A program made the translations under genes and the position numbers. A model generated the notes under the pieces. The model did no database searches. It saw nothing but the letters and a program-made list of their open reading frames with translations, and had not been told where the DNA came from. Shown here one piece after another: positions 8,835 to 15,877 of a stretch of DNA of 41,251 bases. Numbering within the stretch: position 1 is the first letter of the stretch; every line of letters begins with the position of its first letter. Source of the DNA: DASYTH01 sp035762905 (lineage in GTDB: Bacteria; Actinomycetota; Actinomycetes; Mycobacteriales; Pseudonocardiaceae); contig NZ_DASUCC010000019.1 in NCBI RefSeq assembly GCF_035762905.1, forward strand, positions 1 to 41,251. Direction: 5' to 3'.

Positions 8835-9354
8835 CCCTTGCGTAGCGGTTGTTCGGCGGCAACCAGGTCAGGATCAGCACGACGATCACGGCGACGATCG
8901 TCACCAGGCAGCACAGCGCCATGATCGGCACCGACCCGTCGAGGATGACGATGCCGGAGAAGATCAGGGCCAGCGGACCGGTGATCGTGACCAGCACCCG
9001 CGCCCAGGTCGCGGCCCGGTGCATCAGCACGCCGAACAGCACCAGCGCGGCACCGGCGATCAGGACCAGGTAGGCCCGGGTCGCCAGGGTGCTCTCGAGG
9101 TCGGTGAGCGAGACCCCGGACAGCTCCTCGAGGAGCGAGAGGTCCTCGACCGTGATGGCGCCCTCGGGCAGGCCGCTTTCGTTGATCAGGATGTCGACGA
9201 TCAGATCCCGGCCGCCGGCAAGGATGATCACCCCGTTGGCGATCGCGGCGACCCCCGCCACCACCGCGAACGCGATCGCCGTGATCAGGGTTCCCGGGCG
9301 GGAACGACGAATGGCCGGCGCCGCCGGGGCCGTCATCTGGGGATAGCTGGACAC
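8824..9354 (-). CDS. Four-helix integral membrane protein of unknown function
   Basis: This is a 176-residue protein with four predicted membrane helices: TLITAIAFAVVAGVAAIANGVII, then after an acidic extracytoplasmic-like loop (LINESGLPEGAITVEDLSLLEELSG) AYLVLIAGAALVLFGVLM, then ITGPLALIFSGIVIL, then ALCCLVTIVAVIVVLILTWLP. The start is GTG at 9354 (VSSYPQMTAP), because AAGGAG lies ten bases upstream; longer readings have no ribosome site. Proteins with this layout are common next to actinomycete regulators, and the charged loop is their only distinctive part. I cannot assign a function. Confidence 0.75.
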   Translation of the reverse strand: MSSYPQMTAPAAPAIRRSRPGTLITAIAFAVVAGVAAIANGVIILAGGRDLIVDILINESGLPEGAITVEDLSLLEELSGVSLTDLESTLATRAYLVLIAGAALVLFGVLMHRAATWARVLVTITGPLALIFSGIVILDGSVPIMALCCLVTIVAVIVVLILTWLPPNNRYARAMR

Positions 9355-9557
9355 GTACGCACTTCTCCTTGGTGTTCGAACGATGGGAGTTGGGTGGAGA
9401 TCACCCAGGAAGAGCACCCTACGGACGGCGGCTACACGGCCCGCACACAAAACCGTCACAGCCGGCGGGCCGCCGGCCGGACCAGACCGACCGTCCGATC
9501 GGCGGATAACACCGGAAAAACCGGACAGCGGCGCGTGTTGTCACCTAGTGTCCGGTC

Positions 9558-10523
9558 GTGCGCAGAGTGTGGTGGATCTTGCCGGACCGGAACTCGACCC
9601 GGCAACGCCAATGGACCGAGGACAAGTACTGGAGCGCCTACCGGGTCGCCGCGCAGAGCTGCGGGCTCGACTTCGCGATGCACGACCCGAGCTCGGTGGT
9701 GGTGGACGGGACCGGCGGATCGCGGCCGGAGGTGTTCGTCGACGGGGTGCGGGTGAGCCCGGCGGACACCATGTTCGTCACCGAGCTGTACACGTTCCCG
9801 CACCAGATCCCGGACACCTTCAAGCAGATGTCCCTGTTCACCGTGTTGCAGCAGGCCGGCTTCTACCTGCCGATCCCGCCGGAGCTGTCGCTGATCGCCA
9901 ACGACAAGATGGCCACCGCGCTGTACCTGGCCGACTGTCCGGTACCGCCGATCCCCACGTTCCGGTTCGGCACCGGCCGGGACGAGCCGGTCACCGGCGC
10001 CGCGACCCTCGCCGCACTGCCTTACCCGGTCGTGGTCAAACCGGCCGGGTGGGGCGGCGGCCTCGGCATCCTCGTCGCGGAGGACGAGCGGCAGGTCCGC
10101 ACGATCGCCTCGCTCGCCTCCGGCTCCGACTGCGACCTGGTCTGCCAGGCCTATCTCGGCGACGGCACCGCCGACTACCGCCTCTACTTCATCGACGGTC
10201 GGGTGCACAGCATCCTGCGCCGCATCCCGTCACCCGGCGAGGTGGTCGCCAACGTCGCCCGCGGCGGCCGCGCCGACTACGTCGACCTCCCCGCTCCGCT
10301 GACCGCGACCGTCGACTACCTGGCCGACAAGTTCCCCATCCCCTACTTCTGCGCCGACTTCCTCTACGACGGCACCGCCTTCCACCTCTCCGAGATCGAG
10401 TTGGACGGTGCCTACGCCGCCGACCACGCCGGCCGCACCACCGGGCTGCTCGAGGCCCGCTTCGCCAGCTACGCCGCCCACCACGCGCGGTTCGTCGGTC
10501 ATCTCACCGAGCACGTCGCCTGA
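9558..10523 (+). CDS. ATP-grasp domain ligase (RimK-like)
   Basis: This is a 321-residue ATP-grasp enzyme, which would join a carboxylate to an amine or thiol with ATP. After an N-terminal Rossmann-like part (MRRVWWILPDRNSTRQ...) come IANDKMATALYLADCPVPPIPTF (pre-ATP-grasp hinge), PVVVKPAGWGGGLGI (ATP-binding lysine and glycine-rich loop), CQAYLGDGTADYRLYFIDG, and FCADFLYDGTAFHLSEIELDG carrying the acidic metal ligands. Its start is GTG 9558. It resembles orphan peptide- or amino-acid-ligating enzymes, some of which modify ribosomal peptides, but no precursor peptide is visible in the 200 bases upstream. It stands alone, convergent with the methyltransferase operon. Confidence 0.8.
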   Translation: MRRVWWILPDRNSTRQRQWTEDKYWSAYRVAAQSCGLDFAMHDPSSVVVDGTGGSRPEVFVDGVRVSPADTMFVTELYTFPHQIPDTFKQMSLFTVLQQAGFYLPIPPELSLIANDKMATALYLADCPVPPIPTFRFGTGRDEPVTGAATLAALPYPVVVKPAGWGGGLGILVAEDERQVRTIASLASGSDCDLVCQAYLGDGTADYRLYFIDGRVHSILRRIPSPGEVVANVARGGRADYVDLPAPLTATVDYLADKFPIPYFCADFLYDGTAFHLSEIELDGAYAADHAGRTTGLLEARFASYAAHHARFVGHLTEHVA

Positions 10524-10578
10524 TGCGCTACCCCGCAACGCCGTCGTAGCACCGGCTCCGGTCGAGCAGACCCGTTCG

Positions 10579-10597
10579 GCTCGGCAGCCGGCCGAGC
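10579..10597. terminator. Hairpin between convergent ATP-grasp and methyltransferase genes
   Basis: A 7-bp stem (GCTCGGC / GCCGAGC) with a 5-base loop lies in the 93-base gap between two convergent genes. It lacks a U-run. It is placed to serve both strands. Confidence 0.45.
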
Positions 10598-10616
10598 GTG
10601 CCGGCAGACCGTGACC

Positions 10617-11384
10617 TCAGCGCAGAACCAGCAGGTCGACCCACGAAGTTCGGGATTGCGGGCCGGGGGTCTGCTCGGCCTCCCGCGCGGCCCGGCGGAG
10701 TCGTTCCTTGCCGCGCAGGAACTCCTCGTCGGTGAGGGTGCGCATCGGTGAGTCGGCGCGCCGGAAGGTGTCCGCCTGGGCCAGGAACTCGGCGAGGCTG
10801 GTCCGGTAGGTCTCGGGAACCGGCTCGAGACCGTCCTGGCGGAATCCGGCGGCCGCGAACGCCTGGCAGGTCTGCTCGACCGTGGGCCAGGTATCGACCA
10901 CCCGGATGGTCTCGGGAAACCACCGGTGCACCCACCAGCTACTCGCCCAGTCGCCCCGGCCCGGAAATCCCTGGCGGAACAGCACGGGAGCGCCGGGTCG
11001 CAGAACGCGACGGATCTCGTGCGCGGCCGCTTCGAGGTCCGGGATGTGGTGCAGCACGGTGGACAACCACGCCCCGTCCACCGAGCCGTCCGGCAGCGGG
11101 ATGGCGCCGGCCTCGCCCGCGAGCACCGCAATCCCCGGCCGGGCCGGAATCTGAGCCCGCATCGCCGCCGACGGCTCGACCGCGTAGACGCTCAGCCCGA
11201 ACCAGTCGTTGAAGGTGGCGGCGAACGCGCCGGTACCCGCGCCGATGTCCACCACACTCATCCCGGGCATCGGGTCGAGATACCGTCGGATCGCCTCCCG
11301 CCAGTGTCCGAGCCCGTCCCGGGGAACCTCACGGACCGCCTTGAACGCCGCCGCGGCCTCGTCGTCGTAGCTGATCCTGGCCAT
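10617..11384 (-). CDS. Class I SAM-dependent methyltransferase
   Basis: This is a 255-residue methyltransferase of the UbiE/COQ5-like Rossmann type. Motif I is VVDIGAGTGAFA (about 44-55). Motif II contains VYAVEPSAAM, with the acidic residue that binds the SAM ribose. Motif post-I/III covers AIPLPDGSVDGAWLSTVLHHIPD and EIRRVLRPGAPVLFRQGFPG. The acceptor is unknown. The start is ATG 11384 (MARISYDDEAA), seven bases after AGGG. It begins eight bases after the stop of the cupin gene on the same strand, so it is the last gene of a three-gene operon. Confidence 0.88.
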   Translation of the reverse strand: MARISYDDEAAAAFKAVREVPRDGLGHWREAIRRYLDPMPGMSVVDIGAGTGAFAATFNDWFGLSVYAVEPSAAMRAQIPARPGIAVLAGEAGAIPLPDGSVDGAWLSTVLHHIPDLEAAAHEIRRVLRPGAPVLFRQGFPGRGDWASSWWVHRWFPETIRVVDTWPTVEQTCQAFAAAGFRQDGLEPVPETYRTSLAEFLAQADTFRRADSPMRTLTDEEFLRGKERLRRAAREAEQTPGPQSRTSWVDLLVLR

Positions 11385-11392
11385 GCGAAACC

Positions 11393-12001
11393 CTAACCCC
11401 GGGCCACCATCGCCTGGTGCGGCGGCGAATCGTCGGCCACGGGGTCGTTCCAGCCGGAGACGAACGTTGCGACCGCGCCGGTCGCCGGGTCGTACAGCCG
11501 CCGTTCGATGGTGCCGATGTTGGCTCCGTACACGTGGATCCCGACGGTGGGTACGGTGCCGACGGCTGCGACGGCGTGGATGTCGTCGTCGGTCGTACAG
11601 CACACCGTGACTTGTCCCCGCTCCCAGACCTGCTCGCCGGCCGGGATGAGGGGTTGGCCCGACTCGGCGGCCGAGGGTTTGGCATAGCGGATCTCGCGTT
11701 CGGCTCCCGAGTAGATGCCGACGACACCCCATGTCTCGTGGCCGTGCACGGGTGTGCGTTGACCTACGTTCCAGACGACGGCGGCCAAAGACCAACTGTT
11801 GTCCGGAGCGATGTAGAGCGGGTAGTTGACATGGTGGTCGGCCGACGGCCGGGTGACCTCGGCCGGGAGCCGGTAGTCGCCGGCCAGTAGCGCGGACAAC
11901 CGCTCCGCGACCCGCTTGGTGATCTCGTACTCGTCGTCGGTGGTGCCGACCACGAGTTCCACCTCGTCGATGAAGGTCCGCAGTGCGCCGTCAGGTTTCA
12001 T
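11393..12001 (-). CDS. Cupin protein, cysteine dioxygenase-like
   Basis: This is a 202-residue cupin. The first cupin motif TPVHGHETWGVVGIYSGAERE provides two metal-binding histidines and a glutamate-containing region. A further histidine lies in TTDDDIHAVAAVG. This arrangement is that of thiol dioxygenases (cysteine or 3-mercaptopropionate dioxygenase), which oxidise a thiol to a sulfinate with a non-haem Fe(II) held by three histidines. The start is ATG 12001 with GGGAGA nine bases upstream. It lies 24 bases after the RibD-like gene and eight before the methyltransferase. The substrate is inferred from family only. Confidence 0.78.
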   Translation of the reverse strand: MKPDGALRTFIDEVELVVGTTDDEYEITKRVAERLSALLAGDYRLPAEVTRPSADHHVNYPLYIAPDNSWSLAAVVWNVGQRTPVHGHETWGVVGIYSGAEREIRYAKPSAAESGQPLIPAGEQVWERGQVTVCCTTDDDIHAVAAVGTVPTVGIHVYGANIGTIERRLYDPATGAVATFVSGWNDPVADDSPPHQAMVARG

Positions 12002-12025
12002 GGTCGTCTCCCGATGCTTTCCGGG

Positions 12026-12646
12026 TCAGGACAGGACTCGATAGATCAGGTGCGTGACCGAGGTCGCGGCTCGCGACTCCACCTGCTCGAGGTTCAGCGG
12101 CGGGACACCGTCGAACAACCGTGGGCCGGCACCGAGCATGAGCGGCGCGATGTGCAGCCGGATCTCGTCGATCAAGCCGGCGGCGAGGTACCGGTTCACG
12201 GTGGTCGCCCCGCCCTGGATGGAGATGTCGCCGTCCCCGGCCGCTGCACGCGCGCGGTTGAACGCGGCTTCGATTCCGTCGGTGACGAAGTGGAACGTGG
12301 TGCCGCCGGCCATCGGCTGCGGCTCGCGCGGGTGGTGGGTGAGCACGAAGACCGGGGCGTGGTAGGGCGGATTGTCCCCCCACCAGCCGTTCCACTGCCG
12401 ATCCCACTCGCCACGCACTGGGCCGAACATGTTGCGTCCCATGATGAATGCCTTGGCCGTCACCATTCGGGCGAACTCGGCCGGGTGCTCCTCGGGACCT
12501 TCCGCGAACCAGGCGTGCAGCTTGTCGCCCCAGCCGTCGCCGCCGTCGTCGCCGAACGGCCGCTGCTCGGTCTGGTTGAGTCCGGCCGCGTACCCGTCGA
12601 CCGAGATCGTGAGGTCGCAGGTCACCTTGCCGCCACGTGTGATCAT
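12026..12646 (-). CDS. RibD C-terminal/dihydrofolate reductase-fold protein
   Basis: This is a 206-residue member of the RibD_C family, widespread in actinomycetes and usually annotated as a dihydrofolate reductase family protein. Visible features are the N-terminal strand KVTCDLTISVDGYAAG, AFIMGRNMFGPVRGEW (NADPH-binding turn), VFVLTHHPREP, ISIQGGATTVNRYLAAGLIDEIRLHIAPLMLGAGPRLF and the closing strand. True folate reductase activity is rarely shown for these proteins. The start is ATG 12646 with GGAGG nine bases upstream. It heads the operon with the cupin and methyltransferase and is divergent from the LysR regulator, which is its likely controller. Confidence 0.85.
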   Translation of the reverse strand: MITRGGKVTCDLTISVDGYAAGLNQTEQRPFGDDGGDGWGDKLHAWFAEGPEEHPAEFARMVTAKAFIMGRNMFGPVRGEWDRQWNGWWGDNPPYHAPVFVLTHHPREPQPMAGGTTFHFVTDGIEAAFNRARAAAGDGDISIQGGATTVNRYLAAGLIDEIRLHIAPLMLGAGPRLFDGVPPLNLEQVESRAATSVTHLIYRVLS

Positions 12647-12731
12647 TTCCGCTGTCCTCCCAGTAACGTCCTGTCAAGATCAGCATGGAGCAGCCATGGC
12701 ATGACGTCTAATGCCAATCCTGTTCTGCTCT

Positions 12732-12752
12732 CATTGATATCTTTGATAAATG
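12732..12752. promoter_or_regulatory. Imperfect AT-rich palindrome over the lysR start codon
   Basis: The 21-base sequence has the form CATTxATxxxxxxxATxAATG and runs into the ATG at 12750. It contains the repeat TTGATAtcTTTGATA. It is the only AT-rich stretch in the 103-base divergent region and suits a LysR-type site (T-N11-A class) giving autorepression and control of the divergent operon. No Shine-Dalgarno precedes lysR, so its mRNA may be leaderless. Confidence 0.45.
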
Positions 12753-13625
12753 CTCAACCTGGTCCATCTCAAGGTTCTGGCCGCGGTGGCCCGGCACGGG
12801 TCGGTGACCGACGCGGCGAGGATGCTGCACTATTCGCAGCCGTCGGTGAGCCATCATCTGGCCCGCCTTGAAGCGGCCACCGGCGTCAAACTCGTTCAGC
12901 GGATCGGTCGCGGGATCCGATTGACGCCGGAAGGGCAACTGCTGGCCAACCGGGCAGCCGAGATCGTGGGCCGGGTCGACGCGGCGACCAACGAGCTCGC
13001 GGCACAGGTCGGCCTGCAGGCAGGGCGGGTCCGGCTGGCCGCCAACGCATCCGCGCTGAGCACCATCGTGCCCACGGCGGCCGCCAGGTTGGCGCAGTCC
13101 TACCCGGGGATCGAGCTGAGCCTGATCGACCGTCACCCGGTCGAAGCGCTGCAGATGCTGCGACACGGCGAGATCGACGTCGCACTCGTCTTCCGACACG
13201 CCGACGCTCCGGTCGACGACGAGGGATTCCGCCTGCTCCACATCGGCGACGACGCGATCTACCTCATCAGCCAACGACCCGACGACCGCCTCGCCAACCA
13301 TCGCCACTCCGCCTGGATCGGCGGTTGCGACCGGTGCCAGGCGGAGCTGACCGCCGTGTGCCGGCGCGAAGGCTTCACCCCCCACATCGCCTCGCTCAGC
13401 GACGACATGGTCGTCGTGCAGTCCCTGGTCGCCGCCGGCATCGGCATCGCCATCCTGCCCGGCCTCGCGCTCCAAGCCCACCGCCGACCCGACATCCACG
13501 CCACCGAACTCCCCAGTTTCCGCCGCCAGATCTACGCCGCCACCTACGGCGACCCACCCGACCCGCCCGCCGTCACCGCCGTTCTGGCCGCACTCACCGA
13601 ATCAACCCCGCCGAGCGGTCTGTGA
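12750..13625 (+). CDS. LysR-family transcriptional regulator
   Basis: This is a 291-residue regulator. The N-terminal winged helix is MLNLVHLKVLAAVARHGSVTDAARML..., with recognition helix SQPSVSHHLARLEAATG (about 29-45). A periplasmic-binding-protein-like effector domain follows from about 90 (GRVRLAANASALSTIVPTAAARLAQSYPGIELSLID). The inducer is unknown. It is divergent from the RibD-like/cupin/methyltransferase operon with 103 bases between them, the classical layout for LysR control of a neighbour. The start codon sits within an AT-rich palindrome without a Shine-Dalgarno. Confidence 0.92.
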   Translation: MLNLVHLKVLAAVARHGSVTDAARMLHYSQPSVSHHLARLEAATGVKLVQRIGRGIRLTPEGQLLANRAAEIVGRVDAATNELAAQVGLQAGRVRLAANASALSTIVPTAAARLAQSYPGIELSLIDRHPVEALQMLRHGEIDVALVFRHADAPVDDEGFRLLHIGDDAIYLISQRPDDRLANHRHSAWIGGCDRCQAELTAVCRREGFTPHIASLSDDMVVVQSLVAAGIGIAILPGLALQAHRRPDIHATELPSFRRQIYAATYGDPPDPPAVTAVLAALTESTPPSGL

Positions 13626-13709
13626 TCCGGCCGGAAGCCGACCACACCTGGCGGTACCGGCCGGGCGGGCGCGCGGGTTACGGTTCGTGGTGACGCATGG
13701 AGGTGGCGC

Positions 13710-13925
13710 ATGAGAAAGCTGACTACGGCCGTGCTCGCCGGTGCCGCGGCCATCGCGGTCTCGACCCTGGTCGGAGGCTCTGCGCAGGCCGGTCCGGCCA
13801 CCACCAGCCGACTGGCTCCGGCTGACGTGGTCGTCTGGCACGGCAACCCGCTCCAGGACGAGATGGGCGGCTGCCGGTCGCACCGCAAAGGTGGCGAGGA
13901 AATGCCTCAGTCCACCCTGCCGTAG
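13710..13925 (+). CDS. Small secreted protein, possibly truncated
   Basis: This is a 71-residue ORF with a strong ribosome site (GGAGGTGGCGC before ATG). A clear signal peptide (MRKLTTAVLAGAAAIAVSTL..., cleavage after SAQA at about 27) leaves a 44-residue mature chain. The mature part contains VVVWHGNPLQDEMGGCRSH, then a short charged tail. The tail ends 22 bases from the tRNA remnant, so the original gene may have been longer and cut when an element inserted or decayed. I recognise no family. Confidence 0.55.
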   Translation: MRKLTTAVLAGAAAIAVSTLVGGSAQAGPATTSRLAPADVVVWHGNPLQDEMGGCRSHRKGGEEMPQSTLP

Positions 13926-13946
13926 CGCCGGGTCGGCCGGAGGACG

Positions 13947-13988
13947 TGGGCGCAGCAGGAGTCGAACCTGCGACCGCTCGGGTGTAAG
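13947..13988 (-). tRNA. 3' fragment of tRNA-Val(TAC); probable attachment-site remnant
   Basis: Read on the minus strand, 13988 to 13947 is a tRNA 3' half. It has an anticodon loop CTTACAC (anticodon TAC), the 3' anticodon strand CCGAG, the variable GGTC-type bases, a complete T arm (GCAGG TTCGACT CCTGC), the acceptor strand TGCGCCC and discriminator A. The expected 5' partners (CTCGG anticodon strand, D arm, GGGCGCA acceptor) are absent from the next bases, which instead hold a palindrome GGCGGATCCGCC. This is the scar left when a tyrosine-integrase element enters the 3' end of a tRNA gene. The element side is toward higher coordinates. Confidence 0.7.
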
Positions 13989-14479
13989 GCGGATCCGCCT
14001 GCCCCGATGGTAGCCCAGAGCCACCCCGGTTGACGGCAATTGGTGCCACGAAGGATGCCACGCTGTCGACCGGCGCTCAGTGTGAGCACCACGGGGCCAA
14101 CGGGCTGGACGGTTGGGTCGTCACCTGCTCACTCCCTGTGTAGTGCCGCCGACAGATTACCGTCCTCCGGACAAGCCGATCGAGACGTCGCCGAGCAGGT
14201 AGGACCAGCCATGACGACGGTTGTAGACGGCTCTGCACCAGATTCATCGATTCCGAGCCAATGCCCTGCTAGCCAGCATCCGCACTGCTTGACGAGACCC
14301 GCCACACCCTCGTTACCCCACGATCGCGCCCTGCCTAGCGGCCGGCAACGCTGGACATCTCCGTGACCCACCGTGCCTTCTCGGACGCTCCTGTTCAGGG
14401 TCGACGACGCCCCATAAACGCCGCATCGCCGCGGCGGCGCGGGCGGCGACCACCGGGTCCGTGCCGTTATGGTGTGGCG
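13989..14479. other. Non-coding stretch beside the tRNA remnant, with arm-type-like direct repeats
   Basis: No credible gene is visible in these 491 bases on either strand. Next to the tRNA fragment lie the palindrome GGCGGATCCGCC (13988-13999) and two TGCCACG direct repeats with 12-base spacing (14044-14050 and 14056-14062). Such repeats occur near attachment sites, where they can bind the N-terminal domain of an integrase. No integrase or excisionase gene remains in the window. The rest is GC-rich sequence without coding signature; it may be a decayed element end. Confidence 0.45.
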
Positions 14480-15847
14480 TTATCCGCAGCGCCCAGCTGT
14501 GCTGGTGGATGCCAGCAGGGGTGCGGCGAGTAGTCCGCCGGTGATTCCGGTGGCCAGGCCGTTGCCAGCGTCCGGTGTGGGTGGGGTGAGGTTGGCGGAG
14601 CACACGCCGGTTTCGGGTAGCTCGAGTTGCACGTCGCGGGCGGCGGCCCAGTCCCCGGCCAGCGCGGCGGTGACGGAGCGGGCTTGTTCGTAGCCGGTGG
14701 CGAGCAGGAAGGTGGGTGCGCGGCCGTAGCTTTTGACGCCGATGGCGTAGTAGCCGGGTTCGGGATGGGCCAACTCGTCCACCCCGTGGGGTGGCACGGT
14801 GCCGCAGGAGTGGATGTTGGGGTCGATCAGTGGGGACAGGGCGCGGGTGGCGCCGAGGATGGGGTCGAGGTCGAGGCGTAGTTCGGCGGCGAGGGTGTGG
14901 TCGGGGCGGAAGCCGGTGGCGTTGACCACGATGTCGGCACTGAGTTTCTGTTCGGCGCCGGTGGGGTCGGAGCTGATCAGGTCGACGCCGTCGGGTCGGG
15001 GGTGCACGGTGTGGGTGAAGAACCCGGTGACCATCCGGATGTGGCCGGCGTGGACCAGGTCGCGGATCCGGGTGCCGATGGCGCCGCGGGCGGGTAGCGC
15101 GTCGGCGTCTCCTCCGCCGTAGGCGCGGGCCGGGTCGGTGGCGCGGATCGCCCAGGTGATCTGCGTGCCGGGTGCGTGGTGGGCGAGGTCGGCCAGGGCG
15201 AGCAGGGTGGTGGTGGCCGAGTGCCCGGCGCCGACGACGACGGTGTGCCGGTTTGCGAAGCGGTCCCGGTCGGCGCCGAGCACGTCGGGCAGCGCCGAGG
15301 TGATCAGGGCGGCCGGGTCGGTCTCGCCGTGCGCGGGCAGTCCGTTGGCGCCCAACGTGTTGGGGGTCATCCAGGTGCCGGAGGCGTCGATCACCGCGCG
15401 GGCGGCCAGTTCGGTGACGGCGCCATCCTCCTCACGGATGCGGAGTAGGAACGGGGCGGTCTCACGGCCGTGGGAGCGGACGCGGTCGTAACCCCGCCGG
15501 CTGATCGCCTCCACCCGGGCCCCGAGGCGCAGTGCGGGGGCGATGGCAGGGTGGGCGGCCAGTGGGCGCAGGTAATCGGTGATCAGTTCGGCGCCGGTGG
15601 GCAGATGGCTTGGGTCGGGTTCGGCCCAACCGGTGGTGTGCAGCAGGGCCCGGGCGGCGCGGTCGATGTTGTAGCGCCACGGGCTGAACAGCCGCACATG
15701 CCCCCAGTCCGCGATCGCGGCGCCGACCTGCTCGCCCGCTTCCAGCACGACGAACGGGATGCCGCGCTCGACCAGGTGCGCCGCGGCGGCCAGGCCGACC
15801 GGGCCGGCGCCGATCACCGCGACAGGCGGCTCCAACGTGGTGCTCAT
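14480..15847 (-). CDS. FAD-dependent monooxygenase-like flavoprotein in the arsenic operon (ArsO-like)
   Basis: This is a 455-residue two-dinucleotide-binding flavoprotein. FAD motif GAGPVGLAAAAHLVERG (about 13-29) is followed by the arsenic-cluster type segment HVRLFSPWRYNIDRAARALL. An NAD(P)H motif VVVGAGHSATTTLLALA lies near 197-213, and an ATG-like motif VVNATGFRPDH further on. ArsO-type monooxygenases are known from actinomycete ars clusters, but their substrate is not settled. It is the third gene of the minus-strand arm, 30 bases after the M28 gene, with AGAGGA before ATG 15847. The C-terminus ends in Cys-Gly. It could oxidise arsenite, an organoarsenical or the Cys-pair peptide; I cannot choose. 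Confidence 0.8.
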   Translation of the reverse strand: MSTTLEPPVAVIGAGPVGLAAAAHLVERGIPFVVLEAGEQVGAAIADWGHVRLFSPWRYNIDRAARALLHTTGWAEPDPSHLPTGAELITDYLRPLAAHPAIAPALRLGARVEAISRRGYDRVRSHGRETAPFLLRIREEDGAVTELAARAVIDASGTWMTPNTLGANGLPAHGETDPAALITSALPDVLGADRDRFANRHTVVVGAGHSATTTLLALADLAHHAPGTQITWAIRATDPARAYGGGDADALPARGAIGTRIRDLVHAGHIRMVTGFFTHTVHPRPDGVDLISSDPTGAEQKLSADIVVNATGFRPDHTLAAELRLDLDPILGATRALSPLIDPNIHSCGTVPPHGVDELAHPEPGYYAIGVKSYGRAPTFLLATGYEQARSVTAALAGDWAAARDVQLELPETGVCSANLTPPTPDAGNGLATGITGGLLAAPLLASTSTAGRCG

Positions 15848-15877
15848 GATGACTCGATCCTCTTTTCTGCCAACGTG

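Noticed and set aside
13947..14016. Possible complete tRNA gene including the bases up to 14016
   Set aside because: Only four of seven acceptor pairs form and neither a D arm nor the 5' anticodon strand is present, so only the 3' fragment is called.
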